Assembly: GCA_948146395.1 (NCBI GenBank)
Contig: OX411552.1
Location: 3,037,501 to 3,101,500 of the forward strand
Direction: 5' to 3'
Source of the DNA: Fragum whitleyi
Lineage: Eukaryota; Mollusca; Bivalvia; Cardiida; Cardiidae
Length of the DNA stretch: 64,000 nt
Both the position numbers and the translations under genes were made by a program. How positions within the stretch are numbered: position 1 is the first letter of the stretch; the number at the start of each line of letters is the position of its first letter. Under the pieces are notes generated by a model. That model was not told the DNA's origin. It worked only from the letters and a program-made list of their open reading frames with translations, and made no database searches. This document shows, in pieces, positions 47,201-55,362 of this stretch.

Positions 47201-50200
47201 GTCTTTACTCTTGAAGGTCAAAGGTGAGGCTTTGCTTTTTTGCACCTTGAGAATAATTTTAAAATACTTTTTACTCTTCTTGAGCTTACAACTTTTCATT
47301 TGACCTTGCAGTACAAAAAGGTCAAAAGTGCCTAATCAGAGCACTAATGACCTTTTAGAACTGCCAAGGTCTAAATCTACTTTAACATGATGGTCACATG
47401 ACTATTCACTATCCTTGATTAAGAAGCAAGCCTTTCTTACTATTGCCTTCATTTAGAAACTCAAATAATGAAAATTATATGATAAATGATAAATATATGA
47501 GGGATGATCGATAAATTCAAGTTATTTCCAAATTAAACTTATACAGAAAATAGTGCCTAGAAATGTAGTTCTGTTTATTCAGACATTGACATTATGTGTG
47601 TATAATCAGTACTAATAGCTGCCACTTGACATCATTTGAAGCACATCGGTTTTAGCTATGCATTGCTTCTAAAATCAGCCTTTGCTCTATGGAATGAAAT
47701 TATTATTATACCCCCGCAAAACGAATGTTTTCGGGGGTTTACTGGAATCAGCCTGTCTGTCCGTGCGTCTGTCCGTGTGTCTGTCCATGCGTCTGTCCGT
47801 GTGTCTGTCCGTCCGTCCGTCCGTCTGTGGACACATATAGTAGTAAATTTGTGTCACGAACTCCTCCTTCAGTTTTCCTTCAAAAGCTTTGAAACTTTAT
47901 AGAAACATTCATCACATGTTGAAGTTTTGCAAGACACAATTTTTAGGTCCCAACTTCCCCTGGTTCATGAATTATTTCCCCTTGAACTTAGACATTTTTT
48001 CCTATTTGTTACCATATACTTATAATTTTGTGTCGCATACTCCTCCTTCAATTTTCATTCAATTGTAATGAAACATTATGCAAATATTGATCACAAGTTG
48101 AAGTTTTGCAAGAGGCAAATTTCAAGTGTCAACTCTCCCAGGTTCATAAATTATCTCCCCTTGAACTTAAGACATTTTTTCCTATTTGTTACCATGTACT
48201 TATAATTTTGTGTCGCAAACTCCTCCTTCAATTTTTATTCAATAGTTATGAAACATTATACAAACATTCATCACATGTTGAAGTTTTGCAAGACGCAAAT
48301 TTCAAGTCTCAAATCCCCCTGGTTCATGAATTATTTCCCTTTGAACTCAGACAATTTTTCCTATTTGTAACCATGTACTTATCATTTTGTGTCGCAAACT
48401 CCTCTTTCAATATTCATTCAATTGTAATGAAACATTATGCAAATATTGATCACAAGTTGAAGTTTTGCAAGACACAAATTTCAAGTCTCAAACCCTCCTG
48501 GTTCATGAATTATCTCCCCTTGAACTCAAGACATTTTTTCCTATTTGTTACCATGTAATTATAATTTTGTGTCGCAAACTCCTCCTTCAATTTTCATTCA
48601 ATAGTTTTGAAACATTATACAAACATTTATCACATGTTGAAGTTTTGCAAGACGCAAATTTCAAGTGTCAACTCCCCCAGGTTCATGTGTTATCTCCCCT
48701 TGAACTTTGACATTTTTTCCTATTTGTTACCATGTACTTATAATTTTGTGTTGCAAACTGCTCCTTCAATGTTCTTTCAAAAGTAATGAAACAGTATACA
48801 AGCATTTATCACATGTTAAAGTTTTGCAAGACGCAAATTTCAAGTGTCAACTCCCACAGGTTTTTGAATTATCTCCCCTTGAACTTAAGACAATTTTTCT
48901 TTGTGAACACGTATACTTGTAATTTTGTTTCCCAAATTCCTCCTTCAGTTTTCCTTTAATCAGTTTTCATGTAATATCTTTGAAATTTTATACAAACATT
49001 TACCACATGAAGTTTTGCAAGACACAATTATGAGGTCCCAACTCGTCCTGGGTTAAGAAATATCTGCCCTTACACTTACTACATTTTTTTCTTTTTCATT
49101 CACATATACTAGTAATTTTGTGTTACAAACTCCTCCTTCAGTTTTTCCTTCAATAGCATGAAAACATTTATCACGTGTTTAAGTTTTGCAAGACACAATT
49201 TAGAGGTCTCAAATCCAAGAGTTAATTTTATATTTGAAGCATTTTTTGCCGCTTCTGTCAAAGTATCTCATTCTCTGAAAGCACTTGCAGGGGTATTAAG
49301 TCACATTCAGTGACAAGCTCTAGTTTGCCTCTGTTGTATATTTTGTAGAGAGGTCAAGCTCCACTAAGGAATAGGATAGGATTAAGGTATTTCTATGTAT
49401 AACTTAAGCTTTATTATGAGAACACGAACAAGTTTTTAATTTGATGATAGGATGACCACACTCTTCCTTACTGTCTGTTTTACAGAGTTGAGGTCACACT
49501 GTACAAAGCCAGCCCCGGTATGTGGCCCCTAGTGGTTGAGGGGAACACCAAGGGGGATCTTGTAATGGACCCAAAAGAAATAGCTGCTATACATGATAGA
49601 CTATCACAACTCACCTCAGAACAATGGGTATGTAAATCAAACTAGTGGTTTTATTAGCTCCACTGGCCGAAGGCCAGCGAGCTATTGTCATGGCGGAGTG
49701 TCTGTCGTGCGTGTGTGCGTGCATGCGTCCGTCCGTGCATAAACTTTTTCTTTAAACACCTTCTCCTCCCAAACCAATGGGCAGATTTTAACGAAACTTG
49801 GTAGAAATGATCCTTGGGTGGCCTCCTTCTTAAATTGTTCAAAGAATTTTGATTGGCCCCCAAATATGGGCGTGGCAAGGCGTGGCATTTTATCACTTTG
49901 AAATCTTTAAAAATCTTCTCCTCCCAAACCATTGGGCCGATTTTAATGAAACTTTATCAGAATGTTCCTTGGGTGACCCTTTACTTAATTTGCTCAAGAA
50001 ATTCTGATTGGTCCATAAATATGTGCGTGGCAGGGCGGGGCTTATTTTGAGCCCGAAATCTTTAAACAACATCTCCTCCTGAACTACTGGGCCGATATCA
50101 ATGAAACTTTATCAGAATGTTCCTTGGGTGACCCTTTACTTAAATTGTTCAAGAAATTTTGATTGGTCCATAAATATGTGCGTGGCAGGGCGGGGCTTAT

Positions 50201-53200
50201 TTTGAGCCTGAAATCTTTGAACGACATCTCCTCCTGAACCACTGGGATGATTTCAATGAAACTTTATCAGAATGTTCCTTGGGTGACCCTTTACTTAAAT
50301 TGTTCAAGAAATTTTGATTGGAGTAAAAATATCGGCTTGGCAGGGCAGGGCCTATTTTGAGCCCGAAATTTTCAAATGACATTTTCTCCTGAACCACTTG
50401 GCTGATTTCAATGAATTTTTCCAGAATGTTCCTTGAGTGTCTCTTTTCAAAAATTATTTGCTCAATTTTGATAGGCCTATAAATTTGGGCGTGGCAGGGC
50501 GTGGCTTATATTGAGGCCAAAATCTTTGAACGATTTCTCCTCCGGAACCACTCAGCCAATTTCAATGAAACTTTACCAGAATGTTTCTTGGGTGACTATT
50601 TACTTAAATTGTTCAAGAAATTTTGTTTGGTCCATAAATATGGGCATGTCAGGTGGGGCCTATTTTGAGCCCGAAATCTTTGAACGACATCTTCTGAACC
50701 TTATGTTTAATAAAATTGGTCAAGGGTTGCAGGTTCATTGTTGTAACCCGCAATTAAATTATTCGACTCCATTGGGATTCGAACCCGGGACCTCTGTGTC
50801 CCAAAGCAAGTGCTCTACCACGTCGCTATAAAAGCTAGCTTGTACAGAAAGGTAGTACTAACACCCCTTATACACATCCCGGCTACATAAGCCCCCCGAC
50901 AATTAAGATTCTTCCACCAATCTTCTCAATTCAACATCATCAACTACCTATTCACATAACCACCACCACATGTGGGTTATTTACGATGGGGGCCAAATGA
51001 AACCCGAAATTAAATTCTTCGACTCCATCAGGATTTGAACCCGGGACCTCTGTGTCCCAAAGCAAGTGCTCTACCACGTCGCTATAAAAGCTAGCTTGTA
51101 CGGCAAGGCAGTACAAACACCCCTTATACACATCCCGGCTACAATTGTGATTGAGTATTTTGGTGCAATATGGACCAGAACCATTTAATCATTACTAAAT
51201 AGGTCTTAGGAGATTTTGGAGTGTTAATGTATTCATTTAAAGTAAGCTTTATTAGTCCCCTACCGGTGTTCACACCGGAGGGGACTATAGGTTTGCCCTC
51301 CGTCTGTCCGTCTGTCTGTCCGTCCGTCCGTCCGTCTGTCCGCTCAAATCTGGATCCCGCGATAACTGAATAACTAAGCAAGCGTTTTTGATGAAAGTTG
51401 GTATATGACTAGATTGCAATGTGTAGATTATGCACATCATTTTATTTTTGTTTTTCGACTTAAATTGAGGTTGCTATGGTTACAGAAATAGTGAAAATAT
51501 GGCCAAAAATGGGATCCTGCGATAAGATAATAACTAAGCAAGCTAGTTTAATGAGACTTGGTATATGACTATATGGCAATGTGTAGATTATGCACATCAT
51601 TTTATTTTTGTTTTTAGACTAAAATTGTTGTTGCTATGGTTACTGAAATAGTGAAAATATGGCAAAAAATATTGGATCCTGCGATAAGTTAATAAGTAAG
51701 CAAGCTAATTTGATGAGACTTGGTATATGACTAGATGGTAATGTGTAGATTATGTACATCATTTTATCTTTGTTCTTTGACAAAAAGTGTGGTTGCTATG
51801 GTAACGGAAATAGTGAAAATATGGCAAAAAATGGATCCTGCAATAACTTAATAACTAAGCAAGCTAACTTGATGAAACCTGTTTTAAAATGTAAAAAAAT
51901 TTATAAGCCATGTTAGTCAGGGTGGTGATGCAGCAGTATTAATCACCTCCAGTGAAAGTTCTCATTTCTTACCAACAAGACTGAAGAAAAACATCTTGGA
52001 TCAGACAAGGTAACTGTCATTGATACTATTTCTTGCATCTGTCTATTGCTTCCATGAATTGTATAGTGGGCACAGCAGAGACAACAACTCATGTAAGTCT
52101 TGTTTAACCCTTTAACAAGACCTGGTTTTGACGTCCCTGATAGAATTGGCGTGGGAAAACATTGAGACAAACAAAGCCGGTAGGGGACTTATGCCCTTGT
52201 CCAACATTGCTCTTGTTTAATGAAAGTCTTAAGATTTTAAAGCCAGTGGAGCGATACAGGCCCTCTTGGGCCTCTTGTTTCAATTTTACCAAAAAATGTT
52301 TGTGACCCGACACCCTAAAAGGGACCATCAGGATAGTGCATAAAGTGTCAACCCTAGTCAGACTGACTAGGGTTGACACTTTTTGCAATGTGCATATTTT
52401 TTCTGTATCTAGAATGATCAATCTACCTTTCAGTAATAGAATTTTTTAAATGTGGTTGACCTATGCTGAACCCAATCTCTTTTTCAAATATTCATTTTAC
52501 AGAGTTACCAAATTGTCCATTTTCCCTTGACAGGTCATATTGTTCAGGAAATTAAAGAATCATGAAATGTATCCACCTTTTGTCATTTCAATTTTTGAAA
52601 GAGCAGATCATATTATTTTAACCTATGCATGACATTTTCAACAATTTCCAATGTCTACTAGGCTAAATCTTAGATCAGCCTGTGCATCCACACAGTCTGA
52701 TCAGGGTATTCACTTTTTGCCAAAAAGGTGACAACAAACTCATAGTCTCTGATCACAATAAGAAAACATTCGAGCCTCTGCTTGACATTTCCAAAAATTT
52801 CAAATAACCTCAAAGGAAAGGCTCTGACAAGCCTATGCATCTGCACAGTCTGGCCAGAATCTTTCCTATGTGTTTAGTAGATAGATAATGACTCAAAGTA
52901 TCTGCAGACCATTGGGTAACCTTATATTAAAAGTATTTGGCTGTCTATGCTACTCAATGTTTGCACTTTACGAATATTTAAAATTGTTGGAAATTTCATG
53001 CACAGGCTCATTTATATCTCACTTTGTGGCTACCCATTAAGCTTAATGTCTCACCATCATGCACAGATGAAATTGTTAGAAATGTTATGCACAGGCTCAT
53101 TTATATCTCACTTTGTGGCTACCCATTAAGCTTAATGTCTCACCATCATGCACAGATGAAATTGTTAGAAATGTCATGCACAGGCTCATTTATATCTCAC

Positions 53201-55276
53201 TTTGTGTTTACCCATTAAACTTAATGTCTCGCCATCACGCAGAGATGAAATTGTTGGAAATGTCACGCACAGGCTCATTTGTTTCATGAATATTTGTAGA
53301 ATGCAGATCCAGAGAAGAATGAGAAGCCCTATAATGTACAACAGCTTGAAGAATGTGATATGTATACAGATGATAACTTCATGTTGATGACATTAGATGG
53401 GGACTTGCACACAATATTGGAAAAGGTAATATCTAGCTTATCAGTTCATGAATTATTCAAGAACGAGTTATTGAGGATAATAAGAAGCCCTGTAATGGAC
53501 AACAGCTTGAAGAAAGTGACATGTACACAGATGATTTTGTGTTGATGACATTGGATAGGGATTCTTATACAATTCTGGAAAAGGTTATATCTAGCTTATC
53601 ATTTCATGAATTATTCAAGAATGAGTCAATGAGGCCAATAATAAGCCCTATAATGTACAACAGCTTGAAGAAAGTGACATGTATACTGATGATAACTTTA
53701 TGCAAGGGGGCTTTTAGGATCACCCTGAGTCTGTTGTGTGTCGTCCGTCGTCAAAAATCTTGAAAACTTCTTCTTCTCCTGAACCACTAGGATGATTACA
53801 ATGAAACTTTGCCAGAATGTTTCTTGTGTGACCCTCTTTAAAATTGTTTGCAAAATTCTGATTGGCCCATAAATATGGGCGTGGCAGGGTGGGGCATTTT
53901 CTTCCTTTGAAATCTTTGAACAACATCTCCTCCTGAACCACTGGGCTGATTTCAATGAAACTTTACCGGAACATTCCTTGGGTGACCCTCTTGAAAAAAA
54001 TTGTTTGCAAAATTTTTATTGACCCATAAATATGGTTGTTGTAGGGTGGGGCTTATTTAGAGCCCCAAATCTCTGAACGACATCTCTTGAACCGGGAGGT
54101 CGATTTCAATGAAACTCTACCAGAATATTCCTTGGGTGACCTTTTCAAAAATTATTGGCAAAATTTTGATTGGTCCATAAATATCAGTGTGACAGAGAGG
54201 GGCTTATTTTGAGTCTCCTCAGTAATGAATGGGTTGACAAGGTCTATTTTCACTTTAAACTCTTGGAGTTAAATCTCCTCTTCAACAATTAGGCAAATGT
54301 GAATGAAACTTTGCCAGAAAGTTACTTGGATGAGTTCCACTGGACCAATAAATTTCAGGTGAGCCGTTTAGGGTCATTCTGGCCCTCTTGTTTCATGAAT
54401 TTATTTTTTGTTTTCAAACAAATTTCTAGAGATTTCATCCATATTGGTTCAAGCTTTCCAGTAATGATTAAAGGTAGGCTAAGATCTGCCTGCATGTCTG
54501 TGTAGGCTGTTCTTAGTCTATACTGTCTGCCAAAGCTTAATGTACATCTTACTATCATTTTTGCATAGATCGAAATTTAGAATTGCTTCTACAGTAGGCA
54601 CATAATATGGAATTCTGACTTGCAATATCTGATTGAAATCATCTTAAGAAGACAATTCCAATGAGATATTGCAAAGCAGAATCCAACAATGAATGAAAAA
54701 GCCAGGTACCATTTGTTAGTTTGACTTTCAATTAATTTTCTAGTAAGAAGTAAAGTAAAAGGAGTATTTCATGAACAGCTTGACAAGGGTTAAGAGTAAC
54801 TAAGATCAACAACATTTCTCATCTTGTTTCAGTACAACCTTGGTGGTCACCAGTGGCTGTTCAATGCACAGTTAGATAGAAACAGGACTTTGGCCATCTG
54901 TTTACGACATGATGTGGATGGGATCTTGTGGACAAAAGATGAAACATCAAATACTGGATCAAGTTGGACACATTCAGCAACATTCAATGCATTTGGTTAT
55001 GTGCAGGCTTCAAAAACACAGCGTAAATACTCTTCCTGTCCGCCTAACTGTTCGTACGCAGTCATCTGTGATGGAAGTAAACATATATATGTGTACAGAC
55101 AGTGTGTCCCTGTGGCCAATTCCTTGAGAAATAGAAAGTCAGGCCAGCTAGTTAATACTGTTGCTAAGCAACAAGTGGTCACCTTGGATACAGGGGATAA
55201 GATTCTTGGACTAGTTGCTATGAATGATAGACTTTTTGTTGCTACAGAAAAACTTATCCACATGATCAAAGTCTGA
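35258..55276 (+). CDS. NUDCD1: NudC domain-containing protein 1, nine exons, complete
   Basis: Exons: 35258-35369, 42937-43088, 44556-44744, 45242-45431, 46486-46665, 47010-47223, 49486-49627, 53300-53425 and 54833-55276. All have AG/GT borders and compatible phases. Together they total 1749 nt, or 582 aa plus TGA. The start ATG lies in AAAGATGG, a good initiation context, and opens MASTRELRVNREF, followed by GYKLSLDKLP, which resembles the start of vertebrate NUDCD1. Other hallmarks are DNTVYYIDKEW (exon 2), the CS/NudC fold beginning YTWNQTEEDISIQF (about residues 275-365), AICLRHDVDGILW, ATFNAFGYVQASK, KQQVVTLDTGDKILG and a C-terminal LIHMIKV. The family is a NudC-type co-chaperone flanked by beta-propeller-like sequence, linked to dynein and HSP90 client folding. 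Intron 1 is 7.6 kb and filled with mobile elements. Assignment is from memory of the family and is very likely right. Confidence 0.95.
35475..36526 (+). mobile_element. Family-A pearl/Helentron-like element, copy 3, with SINE insertion
   Basis: It starts TTTTTAGCTCCATTGGC with CCGTGCGTCC next to it. It carries the same core text as copy 1 (CTATATGTTATATAGTGG) and ends GACTCAAGCTATTCATGG then CTTTCTAA. A tRNA-derived SINE interrupts it at about 35,707-36,070. It lies in NUDCD1 intron 1, about 100 bp after exon 1. Confidence 0.75.
35707..36070 (+). mobile_element. tRNA-derived SINE, family S2 copy 2
   Basis: The head GCCGCGATTGCTCAATTGGT AGAGC and GGGTTCGAGTCCTGG gives clear A and B boxes; the anticodon-loop position reads GGT (Thr-like) but the stem is degraded. 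The core is CTTGGGCAAGAGACTTAATA and CACCCAGCTGTAATTGGGTA. The 3' tail is an (AACAT)n run at about 36,058-36,070. It is inserted in a family-A element, with short similar flanks (AATTATG and ATAATGG). Confidence 0.75.
37310..37365. repeat. GATCAGCCTGCACAT..GTGCAGTCTGATC palindrome, best copy
   Basis: AGATCAGCCTGCACATATGT and GCAGTCTGATGTTAGTC form an imperfect fold-back. Recognisable relatives are near 22,235, 22,405, 26,150, 32,045, 38,865, 52,670, 52,830, 54,480, 60,240, 62,575 and 63,390, with different flanks. Confidence 0.6.
37382..37964. mobile_element. Short element with repeat-rich terminal inverted repeats (MITE)
   Basis: The left arm begins TTCCCACTTCGTCTAATCCC (from 37,389). The right arm ends with its reverse complement (to 37,960). 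Each arm contains several CCCATTTSGTCTA-type units, seen around 37,405-37,470 and 37,845-37,945. Imperfect flanking repeats CTGTTTCCC (37,373-37,381) and CCGTTTCTC (37,965-37,973) could be a degraded 9-bp duplication. The design resembles the 38.1-kb element, about 130 bp away in the same intron. Confidence 0.6.
38572..41752 (-). mobile_element. 5'-truncated LINE inside a DNA-transposon-like element
   Basis: The 3' end is near an AAATCAAATT stretch at about 38,578, followed on the plus strand by text (TTTTATTTGATTATTCCAG) that parallels the 3' end of the LINE at 3.7 kb. The 5' end stops at about 41,752 in the middle of the coding region, just after a WFNDEC-like motif. The whole endonuclease domain is missing, as expected from incomplete reverse transcription. 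It sits inside the inverted-repeat element at 38,100-42,201 and within intron 1 of NUDCD1. Confidence 0.85.
39407..41752 (-). pseudogene. Broken LINE reverse transcriptase ORF
   Basis: Two overlapping frames cover it. The first, to about 40,302, holds the reverse transcriptase with LKSSKCGGPDHLINEF, FCAFIDFSKAFD, GVRQGECLSP and YADDIVVFA. The second, 40,402-39,407, holds the C-terminal region with LITPILNYGSEVWGFN and the zinc knuckle RKCLNCNVLEDEFHFIMEC. They are separated by one frameshift between SGGSFSEAKN and SGQALKAIYSMKKHL, at about 40,365. The endonuclease domain is absent. Apart from the truncation and one frameshift the copy is well preserved, so it is not very old. Confidence 0.9.
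42528..42838 (+). mobile_element. Short Helentron-like element, older copy
   Basis: It shares its layout and text with the copy at 43,528. The 5' end is TTAGCTGTTTTTTGAGAAAA, the middle has ACTTGAAACTCGGCTCACAT, and the 3' end AACAGCCAATCGTATGC ends near a degraded hairpin (CATCCTAAGGTGGTG) and TTCTATGT. It is more diverged than its neighbour. It lies in NUDCD1 intron 1, about 100 bp before exon 2. Confidence 0.65.
43528..43876 (+). mobile_element. Compact Helentron-like element, clearest termini in the window
   Basis: The 5' end is AAGCTCGGCTGTTTTCGG with a hairpin to GAGAAAACC. A partial second copy of this 5' end follows at 43,567. A GTCGTCGTTGACGTTGTCC microsatellite lies at 43,607-43,650. 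Near the 3' end AACAGCCGAGC is an exact 11-base inverted match to the 5' end, followed by hairpin GCACCCGTAGGTGGTGC and TCTTGTTTTG. Non-coding; NUDCD1 intron 2. Confidence 0.75.
43892..43960. repeat. AT-rich hairpin H4, copy 1
   Basis: AAAAGCTATATTTTCA and TGAAAATATAGCTTTT form a perfect 16-bp stem (43,909-43,946) with a 6-base loop. The same stem recurs at 45,774-45,806. Confidence 0.7.
44147..44460 (+). repeat. 33-bp minisatellite, about 9.5 copies
   Basis: The unit CCCTGATAATTTCAATTCAC plus TGCTTAATTGCAA repeats with an exact 33-bp step and few changes. As 33 is a multiple of three, two frames stay open (119 and 115 codons), but these are repeat artefacts. It lies about 100 bp before NUDCD1 exon 3. 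Confidence 0.9.
44790..44905 (+). repeat. Fold-back repeat H3, copy 2
   Basis: GAGGGGGTAAAGCCAGTC, TCTCAATGAAACCCTATGTT and GGTACTCATTTGAATTGTC, then the partly degraded inverted arm CGATTCCAATGAATAACC. NUDCD1 intron 3. Hairpins with the same CAATGAGATATTGCA-type loop text occur at 54,605-54,690 and 57,378-57,425. Confidence 0.6.
45046..45135. repeat. Hairpin family H2, second copy
   Basis: AATTTCATTTAGGTATGAAA and AACCTAGTCACACTGTATG pair with GAGTGTGAAAAGG and TTTCATTACTCTATGTAAT. NUDCD1 intron between exons 3 and 4. Confidence 0.5.
45756..45829. repeat. AT-rich hairpin H4, copy 2
   Basis: The same AAAAGCTATATTTTCA stem with its arms nearly touching. The outer arms TATCATTTCATTAAC and GTTCATGAAATGAAATA extend the palindrome to about 74 bp. 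NUDCD1 intron 4. Confidence 0.7.
46178..46432 (+). mobile_element. tRNA-derived SINE, family S1 copy 3
   Basis: The head CTGTCATAGCTAAATTGGTA and GATCCTGGGTTTGATCACTG is followed by CAATTGGTTAAATATCATCG and CCTATGGGGAATAGCAGC. It ends AAATCCCTTTGAAAA about 50 bp before NUDCD1 exon 5. Confidence 0.65.
46874..46990 (+). pseudogene. Degenerate tandem copy of NUDCD1 exon 6 (NudC-domain exon)
   Basis: About 136 bp upstream of true exon 6 is a second copy of its first part, preceded by the same acceptor (TATCTTTTTTCAG). It reads DILPPEYTWNQTDKDI, matching DIFPPDYTWNQTEEDI of the real exon. A small deletion then shifts the frame and TAA follows soon after. The duplication also copied the intron flank (an ACAGTAAAAC stretch). 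Splicing to this acceptor would truncate the protein before the CS domain, so it is a pseudo-exon or an NMD-type decoy. Confidence 0.85.
47707..49326 (+). mobile_element. Helentron-like element with about eight 180-bp tandem units
   Basis: The 5' end is ATACCCCCGCAAAACGAATG with a hairpin (CCCCCG..CGGGGG) and a long GTCTGTCCGTGCGTCTG microsatellite (47,752-47,827). GAAGTTTTGC recurs near 47,921, 48,100, 48,280, 48,459, 48,639, 48,818, 49,009 and 49,180. Near the 3' end TTGCAGGGGTAT is the inverted form of the 5' end, followed by hairpin GTCACATTCAGTGAC and AAGCTCTAGTTT. It lies in the intron between NUDCD1 exons 6 and 7. Confidence 0.8.
49653..50700 (+). mobile_element. Pearl-like element with six 155-bp tandem units, 3' end lost
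   Basis: It starts TTAGCTCCACTGGCCGAAGG, with GTGCGTGCATGCGTCCGTCC at 49,716-49,735. The unit with CCTTGGGTGACCCTTTACTT recurs near 49,812, 49,967, 50,122, 50,277, 50,431 and 50,585. The units contain TTTCAATGAAACTTTATCAG and GGGCGTGGCAGGGCG. The expected 3' hairpin is absent; tRNA-derived SINE sequence begins soon after 50,700. It begins just after NUDCD1 exon 7. Confidence 0.75.
50735..50885 (-). mobile_element. tRNA-Pro-like SINE head, copy 1
   Basis: Read on the minus strand: TATAGCGACGTGGTAGAGCA, CTTGCTTTGGGACACAGAGG and TCCCGGGTTCGAATCCCAAT. The CTTTGGG..AGAGGTCCCGGGTTC pattern resembles tRNA-Pro(TGG). The body after the head is cut short, and the same head recurs 250 bp on. Confidence 0.65.
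50886..51135 (-). mobile_element. tRNA-Pro-like SINE, copy 2
   Basis: The head (51,020-51,090 plus strand) is almost identical to copy 1, in the same orientation. Both share the distal sequence CACCCCTTATACACATCCCG. The body extends to about 50,886. The two heads lie about 250 bp apart as a direct repeat between NUDCD1 exons 7 and 8. Confidence 0.65.
51256..52195 (+). mobile_element. Helentron-like element with four 160-bp tandem units
   Basis: The 5' end AGTCCCCTACCGGTGTTCAC forms a hairpin with the next bases (CACCGGAGGGGACT). A GTCCGTCCGTCCGTCTGTCC microsatellite follows. CTAAGCAAGC recurs near 51,374, 51,534, 51,696 (as GTAAGCAAGC) and 51,855. Near the 3' end CCGGTAGGGGACT (52,178-52,190) is the exact inverted copy of the first 13 bases. 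Confidence 0.75.
52235..52282 (+). repeat. Isolated 3' end of a pearl/Helentron-like element
   Basis: AAAGCCAGTGGAGCGATACA contains the exact inverted form of the family-A/49.6-kb 5' end (GCTCCACTGGCT). It is followed by hairpin AGGCCCTCTTGGGCCT and CTTGTTTC. It may be the lost 3' end of the element at 49,653, displaced by later insertions. Confidence 0.5.
52345..52385. repeat. Perfect 41-bp palindrome
   Basis: AGTGTCAACCCTAGTCAG and CTGACTAGGGTTGACACT pair with almost no loop. NUDCD1 intron 7. Confidence 0.8.
52993..53285 (+). repeat. 89-bp tandem repeat, just over three copies
   Basis: ATGCACAGGCTCATTTATAT and CTCACTTTGTGGCTACCCAT recur with CACAGG at 53,001, 53,090, 53,179 and 53,268. 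The array ends about 15 bp before NUDCD1 exon 8, so the exon's branch point and pyrimidine tract lie at its edge. Related single units occur at 62,620 and 63,435. Confidence 0.85.
53476..53583 (+). other. Second copy of NUDCD1 exon 8, reading frame intact
   Basis: About 160 bp after exon 8 its sequence recurs. In the exon-7 phase the copy reads 36 codons without a stop (DNKKPCNGQQLEESDMYTDD, then FVLMTLDRDSYTILEK) and ends at GAAAAG followed by GTTATATC, a plausible donor. Exon 8 proper has 42 codons and the donor GTAATATC. The copy has lost the first codons and the pyrimidine-rich acceptor; the only AG in place is TTATTGAG. It could be a weak mutually exclusive exon or a decaying duplicate. 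Confidence 0.7.
53634..53702 (+). pseudogene. Third, truncated copy of NUDCD1 exon 8
   Basis: The copy keeps 23 codons (ANNKPYNVQQLEESDMYTDD then NFM) and stops where a pearl-like repeat begins (CAAGGGGGCTTTTAGG). The rest of the exon and its donor are missing. The unit spacing (158-161 bp) matches that between the first two copies, so this was a tandem triplication that a mobile element later broke. Confidence 0.8.
53703..54395 (+). mobile_element. Pearl-like element breaking the third exon-8 copy
   Basis: It begins abruptly in the exon-8 duplicate, carries GTCGTCCGTCGTC, then about three core units of the 155-bp type (ATTTCAATGAAACTTTACC, GGGCGTGGCAGGGTGGGGC). It ends with AGGTGAGCCG, hairpin GGGTCATTCTGGCCC and TCTTGTTTC. 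Confidence 0.7.
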
Positions 55277-55282
55277 AATAAA
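55277..55282 (+). terminator. Polyadenylation signal of NUDCD1
   Basis: AATAAA begins at the base right after the NUDCD1 stop codon. If used, the 3' UTR would be very short. An element in the opposite orientation begins at about 55,363, so little room is left for a longer UTR before repeats. Confidence 0.5.
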
Positions 55283-55362
55283 GAATTAAATTTTCTTTTC
55301 GTGAAATTACTGTGATGTTTATGTTTGTCCAAATTCTTCAAGTTTGAGCTATAAATACAAAT

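Noticed and set aside
48106..48922. Long open frames over the 180-bp tandem units
   Set aside because: The peptide simply repeats with the DNA unit (VLQDANFKCQLPQVHELSPL-type). It has frameshifts between units and lies between mobile-element termini.
47707..49326. CRISPR-like array
   Set aside because: The units are about 180 bp, diverged along their whole length, without constant short repeats and unique spacers, and the host is eukaryotic.
49654..49932. Minus-strand frame with DGRTHARTHARQT repeats
   Set aside because: It is the translation of the (ACGG)n/(ACGC)n microsatellite at the end of a pearl-like element.
50760..51095. Possible pair of tRNA-Pro genes
   Set aside because: The acceptor stem does not close and both heads are followed by the same SINE body sequence.
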